Shown: in pieces, positions 20,601 through 29,243 of the stretch
How the letters are laid out: each line of letters begins with the position of its first letter
How positions within the stretch are numbered: position 1 is the stretch's first letter
Assembly (NCBI GenBank): GCA_903903635.1
Contig: CAIUZK010000223.1
Coordinates: 17,756-81,755, forward strand
Direction of reading: 5' to 3'
Length of the DNA stretch: 64,000 bases
Source of the DNA: an uncultured Bacteroidota bacterium
GTDB lineage: Bacteria; Bacteroidota; Bacteroidia; Chitinophagales; Chitinophagaceae
Made by a program: the position numbers and the translations under genes
Notes under the pieces: model-generated
Seen by the model: only the letters and a program-made list of their open reading frames with translations
Databases searched by the model: none
Told to the model about the DNA's origin: nothing

Positions 20601-23600
20601 GTACAAGTTGTTGCGGTGGTGGTGGCTATTACTGTATAAGTGCCCGCCGAAGTTCTGAGCCCGAAACTGATGGCCCCACCGGTACCGGTCACCGGGCTAC
20701 CTGATGCAACGCCGCCTAAATACAATTGATAAGTGTTGCCGATATCAGAATTGGCCATGCCTATAACAACTCCCGTACCACCTGCACAATAAGATCCGCC
20801 ACCGGTAACTGCATAAACAGTTGGCAGTGGATTAACCGTAATAATGGCACTGCCTGTCATGTTAGAGGCACATAATGTTGTTGTATTCGTACCTATAACT
20901 GTGTAAGTTCCTGCGGTTGTCTGCGCACCCATATCGAGTGTAACAAATGTACCGGCTACAGGCGCTCCTGTGGCAACACCGCCCAGATATAACTGGTAGC
21001 TGATACCTCCCGCAGAGTTGGAAAGCATAACATGTATTCCGGTACCACCTGCGCAATAACCCCCTGTTCCGGTAACTGTATAGGCTACAGGATAAGGATA
21101 AACTGTGAATGAAGATGTATTGCCTGAAGATAGAGCGCTTGAACAACCAAAGTTATTGGTGATCTGAGTAACTGTTACCGTAGTAGCGCCGGAATTGGCT
21201 AGTAAACCGGATGGTATTGTGAAAGTACCTGATCCGCCACCACCCATGGTAAGTGTAGCGGTACTTGCGGATGCAGAATTTGCTCCGCTTAAATTATAAA
21301 TTACTGTAAATGTTCCTGCTCCAAGGCTGGCTGAGGTAATGGTAACTGTTGATGCAATACTGGTACATTGCGAAGTTGCGGAAGTTGCAAATGAAGCAAT
21401 ATTCGGAACTGCGTTTACAGTAATCGGATAGGTTGCTGTACAACCTGCCGGTAATGTATATATAATAGAAGGATTACCTGATGATACACCAGTAACAACT
21501 CCTGTAGCTGCATTAACTGTAGCTCTGCCCACATCGCTGCTGCTCCATGTACCACCGCTTGTTACATCACTAAGTGTAACGTTAGATCCCACGCATACGA
21601 CATTGGTACCTGTAATTGCCGCTGGTGTAGGATTAACCGTAAATGGCTGAACAGAGAAACAACCTGCCGGTAAGGTATAAGACAAATTAAGTGTACCTGC
21701 AGTGATACCGGTAACAAGACCGCCTACTGATATTGTTGCTGTTGCAGGATTACTGCTGCTCCATGTACCACCAATAGTGGGATCAGTTAGAGAAGTGGTA
21801 AGTCCGACACAAACACCGCTGGCGCCGACAATTGCACTTGGCTGCGGATTAACTGTTATTGCTTTGGTAGCATTACAACCTGCCGGTAATGTATAAATAA
21901 TATTGGTAGAACCTGCCGCGACACCTGTTACCAGCCCGCTGACAGCATTAACCAATGCTGTGCCCGGAGCAGCGCTGCTCCATGTACCGCCGGTTACTGA
22001 ATTGGCAAATAAAGTAGTCAGCGTAGCACATACTGAAGTTGCGCCTGTAATAGCTGCAGGAGAAGGATTAACTGTAAATGGTGCAGAAACCGCACAACCT
22101 GTTGGAAGTGTAAATGTGATTGTAATAACTCCAGCCGACAAACCGGTAACTAAACCTGTTGCCGCGCCCACAGTTGCATAAGTCGGATTGCTGCTGGTCC
22201 AGGTTGAAGCGCCTGATGCATCTGTTACTGTTGCAGTAAGGCCAACGCAGACATTGGTTGCGCCACCTATTGATAATGGTAACGGATTAACAGTAATCGG
22301 GGTACTTACAAAACAGCTGGTAGGCATGGTATATAATATATTAGGATTACCATTCGATACACCCGAAACAATACCTGTCAATGCGCCAACCGTTGCCTGA
22401 GCAGGATTACTGGTCGTCCAGGTACCACCTGCAGTTGCATCACTTAGTGTAGTTGTTGAACCAACGCAGACTGTAGTTGTTCCTGTTGTAACTGCAGGTG
22501 TCAGATTAACGGTATAAATAACCGATGCCAGACATCCTGTTGCCAATGTATAGGAAATGGTAGCGTTACCAGGAGCAACTCCGGTAACCACACCGCTACC
22601 TGCTCCTACTGTCGCTACTGTCGGGTTACTTGTGCTCCAGGTACCCAATAATGTTGCATCGGTCAACGTTGTGGTAAACCCGGTACATACAGTTGCAGTA
22701 CCAAGTATGGAAGCAGGATTAGGATTAACAGTAACAATTGCTGTTGCAATACATCCTGTGGGTAATGTGTAGGTAATTGTTGAATTGCCCGGACCTGCAC
22801 CAACTGCATTAACGGTTCCTGTTAATGCGCCTACCGTAGCCACAGCAGGTGTACTGCTGCTCCATGTTCCCAGTGGCGTTGCATCAGCAAGCGTAGAGTT
22901 AAGACCTGAGCAAATAGCCAGTGTACCGGATATTGCAGCAGGTAACGGATTAACTACAACCGTAGCTGTATTGAAACAACCTGTTGCAGGTATAGTATAA
23001 GTAATAACCGGGCTTCCTGCTCCTACACCGGTAAGAACACCTGAACCTGCAATAATTGAGGCAAAAGCAGTATTGCTGCTGGTCCAGACTCCCGTTCCGG
23101 GAAGATATGCATCCGTTAAAGTAATATTGGAACCTACGCAAACCGGACCGGGAACACCTATTGCCGCAGGTGTTTGGCTTACAGTAACTGTGGCCGTAAT
23201 GGCACAACCTGTAGGTAATGTATAAGTGATAACTGTAGTTCCGGGAGTTAATGCATTCACCAGACCTGATCCCGCGTTAATGGTAGCAACCCCGGGAGAT
23301 GCGCTGCTCCATGTGCCCCCCGGGTTGGCATTAGAAAGTGTGGTAGTCAATCCTGTACAAACTGATAGCGATCCTGAGATGGCAACTGGTAATGGATTAA
23401 CTGTAACAATACCGGTAGCTGAAGAAATACATCCGTTGGTATTGGTAACCTGCAATGATGCAGTATAAGTACCTGGTGCAGCATAAGTATGAATTGGATT
23501 ATTACCTGCGGCAGTAATTGCATCACCGAAATTCCAGGCATAAGCCGTAATACCGGCAGATGCATTATTAAATGTTGTTGCTATACCTATACAGAACGGA

Positions 23601-26600
23601 TTTGGAGTAGCTGTAAATGCGGCGCTTGATTGTGCATTTACTGTTACTGTTTGTGTAGTATAATTACCCGGAGTCAGACCACTCGCTGTTCCCTGATAAG
23701 TAATAGTAGTGGTTCCTGCTGTTAATCCGGCTACTACTCCTGTTGTTGCGCCAACTGTTGCTATAGCAGGATTATTGCTGGTCCATGTCCCACCGATAGC
23801 GGCCTCACTTAAAGTTGAAGTTGGACCATTCTGGCAAACTACAAATGTGCCAGTGATTGGTTGCAATGGATCATTCCGTAATACAGAAATTGAGGCAGAA
23901 CTTTTGTTGGAAACCACTATATCAGCCTTACCATCACCATCCAGGTCCCCTACTGCCGAAACGTATTCGTTTGGCGTAGTGCCGCCTGCAGCGGCGAAAT
24001 TTACTGCGTTAGCAAAAGAACCAGCATTAATCGTACCACTTGTGGCTGTATTTCTGAAAACAAAAATACTTCCACCATTTGAGTTGGTGCTGATTACATC
24101 TGGCTTACCATCACCATCTATATCGCCAATTCCTATATTAAAAAATGGATTGGAAGAAGTACCATAGTCAACACGTGCAGCAAGTGAACCAGCGACGAAT
24201 GGAACACCGGAGGTGGCAGTATTACGGAAAACAGAAAAATTGTTTGCTCCGTTATTTGCAACTACAACATCCAGTTTACTATCACCATCAATATCAGCAA
24301 ACCTCATTCCTACCGGACTTGTACCTGCGCCAAAGTTTACTGCAGAAGCCAGTGTACCGGCATTGATCGTTCCAATAGTTGAAGTATTACGTAACAGGGA
24401 TATGTTATTTGAATTACGGTTAGAAACCCCAATATCTGGCTTCCCGTCTCCATCTATATCTCCGAATGCAAGGCCTTCAGGGTTAGTGCCTGCTGTGAAG
24501 TTTACAGCCGAATTAAAGGATGATCCGTTAATCACACCTGGAACTGAAACATTCTGAAGTACGGAAATATTATTCGAACTGAAATTACAGGTTATCAATT
24601 CAGGCTTGCCATCTCCGTCTACATCTCCTATTATTACATTTGTCGGTGCGCTTGCACCAATAGAAATATCCACATTTGCACTGAAGGATATTGTACCGGG
24701 TGTACTCGTATTGCGCAACACGGAAACAGTGGTTGTACCGGAATTTGCAGTAGCAACATCCAGTTTGCCATCACCATCTACATCACCAATGGCAAGGCCA
24801 ATAGGGCTTGAACCTGTAGCAAAAGAAACTCCGGCACTAAATGAACCTGAAGTCAACGATCCAGATGAACTAATGTTTCTGAAAACAGTAATTGTATTTG
24901 ATCCGTTATTTACTACCACAATGTCTGATTTTCCATCTCCATCTATATCTCCTAATGCAACATCCCAAGGGCTACTGCCGGTTGTCATTGTAAATTGAGG
25001 ATCGAAGTTTACAGTATTAGCGATGTAAGCGCCATTACTGTAATTCTGCAAATAGGTTCCGGTTGAAGCTGCCTGTAAACCACAGGTTGCATTCTCAACT
25101 GTTACCGGGCCAAACACAGACCCCACTGGCACAGATACTGTCAACGAAGTTGCAGAAGCTGTATTTACGGTAGCGCGTGTAGCACCAAACCATACTACAT
25201 CATTAGTAGTGGTAGTATTAAAATTGGTACCTGTAATAGTTACCGAAGAAGTAGGGAAGCCGACTAATGGAGATATATTGGTAACTGTAGGAGTTGCCGT
25301 AACCGTTACCGATGAAACTACTACTTGAGATGTTCCTGCTGTTGTAAAGGTAATATTTGCCGTACCACCTTCCAGGATGCCGGTAACAACGCCGGTGCCG
25401 GCCACAACGCTTGCAATAGTGGGAGCGCTGGAAGACCATGTACCACCGCCTGCAAACGAATTACTTAAAGTAGTAGTTAAACCAGGGCAAACGGTTAGTG
25501 TGCCTGTATTGGGGAGTAATGGATTGTTATGGAAAACAGAAACAATATTGGAATTAAAACTGGTAACCGCCATCTCTGGTTTACCATCTCCATCCAGATC
25601 ACCTATAGCTACCGTAACTGGCGACGAGCCGGTGGTAAAACCTACAGCATTTGCAAATGATCCTGCAGCTATTGTGCCGCTCGTTGCTGTATTCCTAAAT
25701 ACGGATACCGTATTGCTACCCCTGTTGGTGCATGCAATATCAGGCTTGCCATCACCATCAACATCTCCGACTGATACCCACCAGGGGTTAGTACCAGCAA
25801 TAAATTCCACATGGGAATTCATGGCCGGAAAGGTATTATTACGTATCACAGATACATTTGACGAGCCCTGATTTGCTGTAATAATATCCAGTTTGCCATC
25901 TCCGTCAATATCAGCTAATGCTACTCCATATGGAGTTGTTCCGGTAGCAAAATCAACCTTGGCAGCAAATGATATTGCACCCGGTGACGAAGCGTTAACC
26001 AGCACGGAAACACTGTTCATTCCAAAATTCATGTTTGAACAAACTGCATCTGGTAACCCATCTCCGTTCATGTCGCCCAGAGCCACTCCAATCGATCCGC
26101 CGGCAATTGCGAATGTTCCAACAGACCCGAATGAAATGCTTCCGGCTGAAGATGTATTTCTGTATGTATATAAAAAAGCCGATGCGACATTGGTAACTGC
26201 CAGATCCGCTTTTCCATCTCCATCTAAATCCTGGATGGCAATGCCATAAGGAACACCGCCTGGCGTAAGTACAATTTGCGGTGCTAATGAAATAGTACCA
26301 GGTGTGGATGTATTGCGAAAAACCGAAACGGAACCACTTCCCTGGTTGGAAACAGCTAAATCAGGCTTACCATCACCATCAATATCACTAAACGCAATCT
26401 GCGTTGGGTTTGTTCCGGTAGTAAATGATACAGGAGCGGCAAATGAACCAGCAGTAATAGAGCCGGAAGCACTGGTATTCTTATAAATAAAAATAGAACT
26501 TGAATTATAACTGGCAACTACTAAATCTGCCTTGCCATCTCCATCCACGTCAACTAAAGAAACGCCTTCAGCACCATTCAGGCCTCCGTTAAAATCAACC

Positions 26601-28210
26601 TTTGCATCAAAGTTCACTGTATTGGGGGCATAGGATGCATTATTGTAAGTTGGCAGGAAGAATTTGGTAGCTGCATTACTTATTAAGGCACAAGTGCTAT
26701 TCTCAACGGTCACCGGATAAAACGTCGCATCAGCAGGTACATTAACGCTAAGCGACGTGGCAGATGCCGAAGTAACAGCAGCGCGTGTAGCACCGAAATA
26801 AACTATGTTATTCCCGGCTGTAGTATTAAAATTAGTACCTGTAATTGTCACAGGCGCAAATGGATTAGCAGCATTCGGACTAACTAGTGTAATGGTTGGT
26901 GTGGGGTTTACAACAACATTGATAGTTGTAGTTACACTTATAATACCATCTGAAACCTGTACTGTAAAGGCATCTGCTCCGATATAACCTGCTGTGGGTG
27001 TAAATGTTGTGAAAGCAGGAGATATGTTGGTGCCGCCTGCCGCGCTCTGTGGTAATCCACCAATAGTTCCATGAGATGGTCCTGATGTAACCGTCCAGTT
27101 AAAGGTGGAGCCGATTGTACCTGTTGCAGTAAGCAATGAACTAATTGAATTCGTAGAACTAATACAAACCGAAAGGGATTGAGGACTTCCATTATTAAAA
27201 GCAAGGCAACCATTACTAACTTCCGCGCCTATGCTTTGAGTAGTACCAGCGGCATCATACTTCCTGGCACGATACCAATCAACAACCATATTCCCTGTTC
27301 CAGAACATAAAGAACCCAATACGAGCTGCTGATTTGTGGTAGGATGAGATAAAAAACCAGCAGTATTGCTTCCACCTGGCCAAGAAGTGATTAGTTGTGT
27401 TGCAGTCCTTACCATACTCCAAGTACCTGCTCCACCTAAGGCTCCAACCCCGTTTAGTGTCATATCATAAAATGCGCAATTCGAAAGGGTGCTACCCACA
27501 TACATAGTCCCACCACCAAACGACAATGCATTTCCATTAGCTGTTCCATTATCAACCTGCCCGATATTCGGCCAGTTGCCTGTAGCTGAATTCACTTTTG
27601 CCTCACTTGTAATAGGAAAAGCAAAAGAAGAATTAGAAACAATATCAACCTCAGATGTTGAACTGAATGATGCTGTACCGCCCCCTATTACTAGACTTCC
27701 ACCACCATTATGCAATGTCCATTTTGCACCGTCTAAAGCAACACCATTAAAATCATCGAAAAACAGGAATGTAGCATTACCATCTGAAGCCGCAGCAGCA
27801 ACAGGGTTTCCATAATATAGGTAAATAGTGGTTGTTGTACTCGGTGCAATACTGTTTACATTGATCCAGATAACAGTGGTGGCGGTGTTCATTCCGCTTT
27901 CTATCCAGTATGGCAGGTTGGTACAGCTGGCATCAGCAAACCTGATATCATTGCCTGATGCCTGCATCTTACCTGCACCTACTAGTGCAGCAGTATTTAA
28001 TGTTATGGAAACCTGGTAGTTTGAAAGCGTAGAAGCTCCAAGGTTCGTTACAGTAACCGGCACAGAATGCACCCAGCTACAATTACAAGAAGCCCATGAG
28101 GGAATGCTTAATAACAATATCCCAAATAAAAGAACCGCCTTCTTAAAACTAAGTCCGCCCATTTTTTTTACAATTTGCTGCATTTGGAAGGATAGATTTC
28201 CTGATCTCAT
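11696..28210 (-). CDS. Giant type IX-secreted repeat protein (5504 aa)
   Basis: This is one uninterrupted 16.5-kb gene. A signal peptide (about residues 17-41; the start could also be Met10 or Met17) is followed by DUF2341 (about 42-135) and a concanavalin-like stretch (to about 330). A cadherin-like domain follows, then two IPT + FG-GAP + Ig-like modules (about 437-975 and 975-1520), each with seven DGDGK-type blades. Then come a PKD domain, nine bacterial Ig-like units of about 73 residues, a distinct Ig-like domain, two Cys repeats, eleven more Ig-like units, and twenty Cys repeats of about 90 residues (GGGSYCAGGTGVxVGLSxS, about 3350-5140). Three PKD/Ig-like domains and a type IX sorting domain (about 5417-5504, containing NPNKGQFILSG) end it. 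It is probably a cell-surface or released adhesin. The ligand is unknown. Confidence 0.9.
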   Translation of the reverse strand: MRSGNLSFQMQQIVKKMGGLSFKKAVLLFGILLLSIPSWASCNCSWVHSVPVTVTNLGASTLSNYQVSITLNTAALVGAGKMQASGNDIRFADASCTNLPYWIESGMNTATTVIWINVNSIAPSTTTTIYLYYGNPVAAAASDGNATFLFFDDFNGVALDGAKWTLHNGGGSLVIGGGTASFSSTSEVDIVSNSSFAFPITSEAKVNSATGNWPNIGQVDNGTANGNALSFGGGTMYVGSTLSNCAFYDMTLNGVGALGGAGTWSMVRTATQLITSWPGGSNTAGFLSHPTTNQQLVLGSLCSGTGNMVVDWYRARKYDAAGTTQSIGAEVSNGCLAFNNGSPQSLSVCISSTNSISSLLTATGTIGSTFNWTVTSGPSHGTIGGLPQSAAGGTNISPAFTTFTPTAGYIGADAFTVQVSDGIISVTTTINVVVNPTPTITLVSPNAANPFAPVTITGTNFNTTAGNNIVYFGATRAAVTSASATSLSVNVPADATFYPVTVENSTCALISNAATKFFLPTYNNASYAPNTVNFDAKVDFNGGLNGAEGVSLVDVDGDGKADLVVASYNSSSIFIYKNTSASGSITAGSFAAPVSFTTGTNPTQIAFSDIDGDGKPDLAVSNQGSGSVSVFRNTSTPGTISLAPQIVLTPGGVPYGIAIQDLDGDGKADLAVTNVASAFLYTYRNTSSAGSISFGSVGTFAIAGGSIGVALGDMNGDGLPDAVCSNMNFGMNSVSVLVNASSPGAISFAAKVDFATGTTPYGVALADIDGDGKLDIITANQGSSNVSVIRNNTFPAMNSHVEFIAGTNPWWVSVGDVDGDGKPDIACTNRGSNTVSVFRNTATSGTIAAGSFANAVGFTTGSSPVTVAIGDLDGDGKPEMAVTSFNSNIVSVFHNNPLLPNTGTLTVCPGLTTTLSNSFAGGGTWSSSAPTIASVVAGTGVVTGILEGGTANITFTTAGTSQVVVSSVTVTATPTVTNISPLVGFPTSSVTITGTNFNTTTTNDVVWFGATRATVNTASATSLTVSVPVGSVFGPVTVENATCGLQAASTGTYLQNYSNGAYIANTVNFDPQFTMTTGSSPWDVALGDIDGDGKSDIVVVNNGSNTITVFRNISSSGSLTSGSFSAGVSFATGSSPIGLAIGDVDGDGKLDVATANSGTTTVSVLRNTSTPGTISFSANVDISIGASAPTNVIIGDVDGDGKPELITCNFSSNNISVLQNVSVPGVINGSSFNSAVNFTAGTNPEGLAFGDIDGDGKPDIGVSNRNSNNISLLRNTSTIGTINAGTLASAVNFGAGTSPVGMRFADIDGDSKLDVVVANNGANNFSVFRNTATSGVPFVAGSLAARVDYGTSSNPFFNIGIGDIDGDGKPDVISTNSNGGSIFVFRNTATSGTINAGSFANAVNFAAAGGTTPNEYVSAVGDLDGDGKADIVVSNKSSASISVLRNDPLQPITGTFVVCQNGPTSTLSEAAIGGTWTSNNPAIATVGATTGVVAGLTAGTTTITYQGTASGLTPGNYTTQTVTVNAQSSAAFTATPNPFCIGIATTFNNASAGITAYAWNFGDAITAAGNNPIHTYAAPGTYTASLQVTNTNGCISSATGIVTVNPLPVAISGSLSVCTGLTTTLSNANPGGTWSSASPGVATINAGSGLVNALTPGTTVITYTLPTGCAITATVTVSQTPAAIGVPGPVCVGSNITLTDAYLPGTGVWTSSNTAFASIIAGSGVLTGVGAGSPVITYTIPATGCFNTATVVVNPLPAAISGTLAICSGLNSTLADATPLGTWSSSTPAVATVGALTGTVNAVGAGPGNSTITYTLPTGCIATAIVTVNPNPASILGTATVCTGFTTTLTDATLLGTWSTSNPTVATVGAGSGVVTGVAPGNATISYTLATGCLASVIYTVNLTPAVTTGTTTVCVGSTTTLSDATAGGTWTTSNPAQATVGALTGIVSGVSNGNPNILYTMPTSCFVSTPITVNPLPLSIGGATNVCVGLTATVTDASGASTWTSSNPTYATVGAATGLVTGLSAGVITITFTLPTGCAVSAPFTVNPSPAAITGATSVCATLTTLFANSVTGGTWSSAAPGTALVNAVSGLVTGVAAGSTNIIYTLPAGCNATKAITVNPQPSAIVGASGVCVGLTTSLTDPTIGGTWSSSNPATATISVGGLVTGITAGTLNLSYTLPAGCFSVQPFTVNPTPAAITGTNVVCVGSNVTLSDVTSGGTWSSSDVGRATVNAATGVVTGVSSGNPSIIYTLPAGCTATYPITVNAVPNIASFATSATSQCTSIASTVTITSASLGAGTFTVIYNLSGANSASASTATLTMGGGGSGTFTIPSGLLANSGATTVTVTQITNNFGCSSALSSGNTSSFTVYPYPVAYTVTGTGGYCAGGTGIHVMLSNSAGGISYQLYLGGVATGAPVAGTFVTLDMGAQTTAGTYTVIGTNTTTLCASNMTGSAIITVNPLPTVYAVTGGGSYCAGGTGVVIGMANSDIGNTYQLYLGGVASGSPVTGTGGAISFGLRTSAGTYTVIATTTATTCTNTMGGSAIVVVNPLPGAITGTASVCPGLTTTLASASPTGTWTSVNTAAATVNAASGVVTGVSAGTSVISYTLPTGCVATTIVTVNPNPSAIIGAGPVCTGSTLALTDASSGGTWASSNVGEATIGAATGIVAGVNAGTPTMTYTLPTGCLATAQVTVNNTPAAITGTTTVCPGQTTLLSSTTAGGSWTSSNSSVATVNAATGLVSGVAAGSPVITYTVNGCFVISTITVNPLPAAITGTASVCVGSSVTLADANPGGTWSSSNPSFATVIALTGVVTGVSAGTLTITYTLPTGCYTTTSFVVNPIPAAITGVNNVCIGLTTNLGNTITGGVWTSSNGALATVIAGTGVVTGVSAGTLNITYTLPGGCLTTYAITVNPNPVSISGANNVCVGLNTALTDATPAGTWSSSNTAIGSISVGGVVTGVSAGNITITYTLATGCINTLPFTVNALPSAITGTLNLCVGLTTALGSTPGGGTWSSSNTLLATVNAGTGVVTGVAAGNPNITYTLPTGCIISSAITVNPTPAAITGANTVCTGLTTALADATSGGTWSSSDLTLATVNAASGVVTGVAAGNVVITYTLPAGCTAILPMTVNTQPAAITGAGSVCTGFTTTLADITAGGTWTSSNTSVATVGALTGVVSGITAGAVTITYTMPGGCTSLRLFTVNQTPSPITGVSNVCVASTATLINPSIGGSWTSSNIGIGTVGLLTGVVTGISAGAITITYTLPAGCNVTYPLTVNPLPAAIAGFSTVCVAATSTLTDATAGGVWSSSNVASAIIGSASGIITGVAAGTTTFTYTLPTACIATMPVTVNALPVIYSVTGGGNYCAGGSGVAIGLSNSTIGINYQVYYNNGVITNTYGTPWAGTGAAINFGLFTGAGVYTVVAINAATGCNVQMNASATVGINVLPTAYTVTWVGSGSYCAGTTGVTVGLSNSTTGVNYQLYLGGVAVGTPVAGITGNAISFGAQVAAGVYTVIATNASTGCTQAMTGTATVVINPLPTLYTINGGGGVCPGGSVAIGLSNSDLFINYTLKQGATSIVTVAGTGSAISFGLQSTLGAYTVTALNTITGCTTTMSGTVSITSNPLPTNTYVLSSTAVSYCLGSTPPTFNLSNTQTGVNYQLMYFGVPSGAPVAGTGLPITFGTRSGAGVAAYTVAGTNIATTCSSTMTGTVSLAINPLPNVYTIYGGGSFCAGGAGSIDSLSGSDIGINYSLVLVGTGTIGTLPGTGLPLSSGLVTTPGTYTAFAQNSLTTCSVNMLGSALITSNPLPTAYAVTGTGSYCAGGAGLHVGLANSDLGINYQVFKAGLAVSPVIAGTGAALDFGFFTAGTYTIQATNAATLCTFNMTGGAVITANPLPLVQNVTGGGSYCAGGTGVHIGLSSSTVGVNYQLYIGLSLSGAFVPGTGAAIDFGLKTAAGSYTVIATNATTLCTNTMSGSATVTITALPTVNNVTGGGAYCAGGTGVHIGLNGSVVGNSYQLYNGAGLSGAAIAGTGLPLDFGFRFLAGTYTVVATNSTTLCTSNMAGSAVINVNALPTLYNVTGGGSYCAGGTGVHVGLNNSTTGVNYQLYVGPTAVGSVIAGTGSSIDFGFQVLSGVYTVVATDATSGCTNNMTGSVSVSINATPSVYTVYGGGNYCAGGTGVHVLLTGSQGGVTYQLYNGLVPVTSLAGTTTGLDFGLMTSAGSYTVVATDNTSGCTANMTSSTSVVITSLPIVYSVSGGGAYCAGGTGVHIGLSNSELGVSYQLYSGTLTAGSPVTGTGSSLDFGLQNIAGTYTVVATNPSSCVSNMAGSAVVSVNPLPGTYTVTGGGSYCAGGTGVNVGLSGSNSGINYQLYRGTTLVGSPLTGTGSLLDFGVQSISGTYTVVAINSATACTMNMTGSVSVTQNALPAVYTVTGGGSYCAGGSGLSVGLSNSSTGISYQLYRGTLAIGGLVGGTGIALDFGIQTSAGTYTVVASDDLTGCTSTMTGSASIVINSLPVAFNVTGGGSYCSALASTLHVGLSGSQFGYNYQLYNGTTAIGAAMAGTGTAIDFGVQSLAGNYTVVAINAGTGCTNTMTGSATITINATPVVYTVTGGGGYCVGGTGVHIFLSGSDHSINYQLYNGTVVSGAALGGSGTGLDFGLLTAAGAYSVVATDPATSCSSNMGSTATVAINALPLTFAVSGGGGYCSGAPGVHVMLNGSESGVNYQLYHNDTPVVMGTIAGTGFALDMGVQSMVGTYTVGAVNATTGCSNTMTSSAVISINPLPAQFTVTGGGNYCNGGTGLNVGLSGSATGINYRLYRGGVALGSAVAGTGGSINFGLQTVSGIYTVIATNPSTGCTSNMTSSVSISVDPLPIVYSVAGGGSYCSGSTGVDVTVSLSETGVSYQLYHNSALIGSPVAGTGSLLHFGPQILAGIYTVVATNNATGCTSNMTGSATVSINSLPVVYNTNGGGSYCAGGTGVTVTLSGSNTGINYQLYNTSSIGGAVPGTGLGLNFGLQTTAGAYFVVATNATTGCKDTMAGSANVTVNTLPSAYALTGGGNYCSGGSGIAIGLIGSNTGISYQLYTSSPLTATGSPVHGNGAAITFGLQTAAATYSVVATDTATGCSSNMTGTVTINVIPTVIPDVTVVSSLGDTVCYGTSVTYSAISTHGGTSPSYSWTINGLAVGSGANYTYMPVNGDDVKVKLTSSEACPSPDTAVYTITMMVRDNLTPDVAIVALPGDTVCTGTLVNFTASSVNGGNAPVYTWFINSGMVATGSTYTYAPSNNDVVYCRLTSNYPCLVTATAISNYKTMDVQNVIAPAVSIDVAYGTSVGPNVYNTTFTATVSAGGLAPTYQWLVNGAPVPGATNATYLAATLIDGQEVSCYAGVNSTCGLQTAISKVIVQSANVGVQPVVNTGGEIRLAPNPNKGQFILSGKFAAGNDESLILEITDIVGQVVYHTNVTTHNGEINERVILGNNLANGMYIVNLRSLTDNKVFHMVVEQ

Positions 28211-28653
28211 AAGTCGTGATTTATTTAAAAAAAACTCGGAAACAGATTAAATTAATAATTTCTTAATGCATAATATTAGAGCCCCGTCACAGCAGTATGC
28301 GGCACTTTAACATTATGAATTGTAAACATAATGCTTTATTCTAAAAAAAACAAAACATAGCTGAAATAAATAGGCGTAAACTGTATATTTTATTCTTGAA
28401 ACTGATATGATCCACTGGTTCTTCGTCTTTATCTAATGGCTAAATTTTCAAACATATATTTCTTGTTATGTATATATGTTACTATACATATGACAACATA
28501 TACCAACAAGGTTTTTTGATTTCAATAATATGTTGCTGAACCTTCAGGTTTTAAAAAAGTCTCAAGCAAAGCAAATCGCCAGGCAAAGTAATTGCCCGGA
28601 AATAAATAAAATAAAAACAATATAAATGAAACAATCTTGGTTCAGAATCGGAT
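28211..28653. other. Intergenic region upstream of the giant gene, no gene seen
   Basis: These 443 bp are very AT-rich and hold the probable leader and promoter of the giant gene. Around 28460-28500 there is a stretch of short TATATG/CATATA palindromes. No coding frame or RNA gene is apparent. Confidence 0.5.
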
Positions 28654-29232
28654 TTACACCACCATTTCAGCAGGAATCAACCGCGAGGCCCATGCATAAA
28701 GGGAATCGAATTGTTCGTCGATAAGGTCATGTGGCATGTCGAAAGGGACATGTTTGGTAGTGAGGAAAACGTTATACATAGCCAGCCTTTTTCCAAATTC
28801 CATATCACTTAAACTATTGCCGATCATCACGCACTTTTTAAAATTAATTTCGGGGAAATCCTGCTGAGCCTGCAGACCCATTCCTGTATTTGGTTTGCGG
28901 TTATGGTCGTCATCGGTAACCGAGGTCGCGGCATAAATTTTATCAACCCTGCCGCCATGATCTGCAACGGCCATGCGCATATTTTTATTTATATCCCGGA
29001 GATCTTCCATACTCATGATACCCCGCCCTACCCCTCGCTGGTTGGTAACAACTACTATGTTGCCGAATACATGGCTCAATACCCTGAGCGCCTCTAGTAC
29101 GCCATCATGAAATTTAAATTCATCCCATGATGTAATATATGACCCCACAGACTCTACATTGATTACGCCATCACGGTCAAGAAATAAAGTCCAGGATTTA
29201 TCTATTTCGGGTTTATTATTGAAAAGTTTCAT
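28654..29232 (-). CDS. HAD-IIIA phosphatase, GmhB-like
   Basis: This 192-residue protein resembles D-glycero-D-manno-heptose-1,7-bisphosphate 7-phosphatase. Motif I is LFLDRDGVIN, motif II is VVVTNQRGVGRG, and motif III is CVMIGNSLSDMEFGKRL, where GN replaces the usual GD. The Cys/His zinc loop of classical GmhB is not clear (TSVTDDDHNRKPNTGM lies in its place). I start it at ATG 29232 (MKLFNNKPEI), 11 bp after gmhA; the frame is open further upstream but only through gmhA. The neighbour supports a heptose role; another sugar phosphate is possible. Confidence 0.78.
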   Translation of the reverse strand: MKLFNNKPEIDKSWTLFLDRDGVINVESVGSYITSWDEFKFHDGVLEALRVLSHVFGNIVVVTNQRGVGRGIMSMEDLRDINKNMRMAVADHGGRVDKIYAATSVTDDDHNRKPNTGMGLQAQQDFPEINFKKCVMIGNSLSDMEFGKRLAMYNVFLTTKHVPFDMPHDLIDEQFDSLYAWASRLIPAEMVV

Positions 29233-29243
29233 AAGGTCTGTTT

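Noticed and set aside
12402..28019. Many rightward open frames antisense to the giant gene (for example at 18432, 21903 and 23709)
   Set aside because: They mirror the Ig-like, Cys and FG-GAP repeats on the other strand, repeat the same Val/Pro/Thr-rich sequence and lack promoters.
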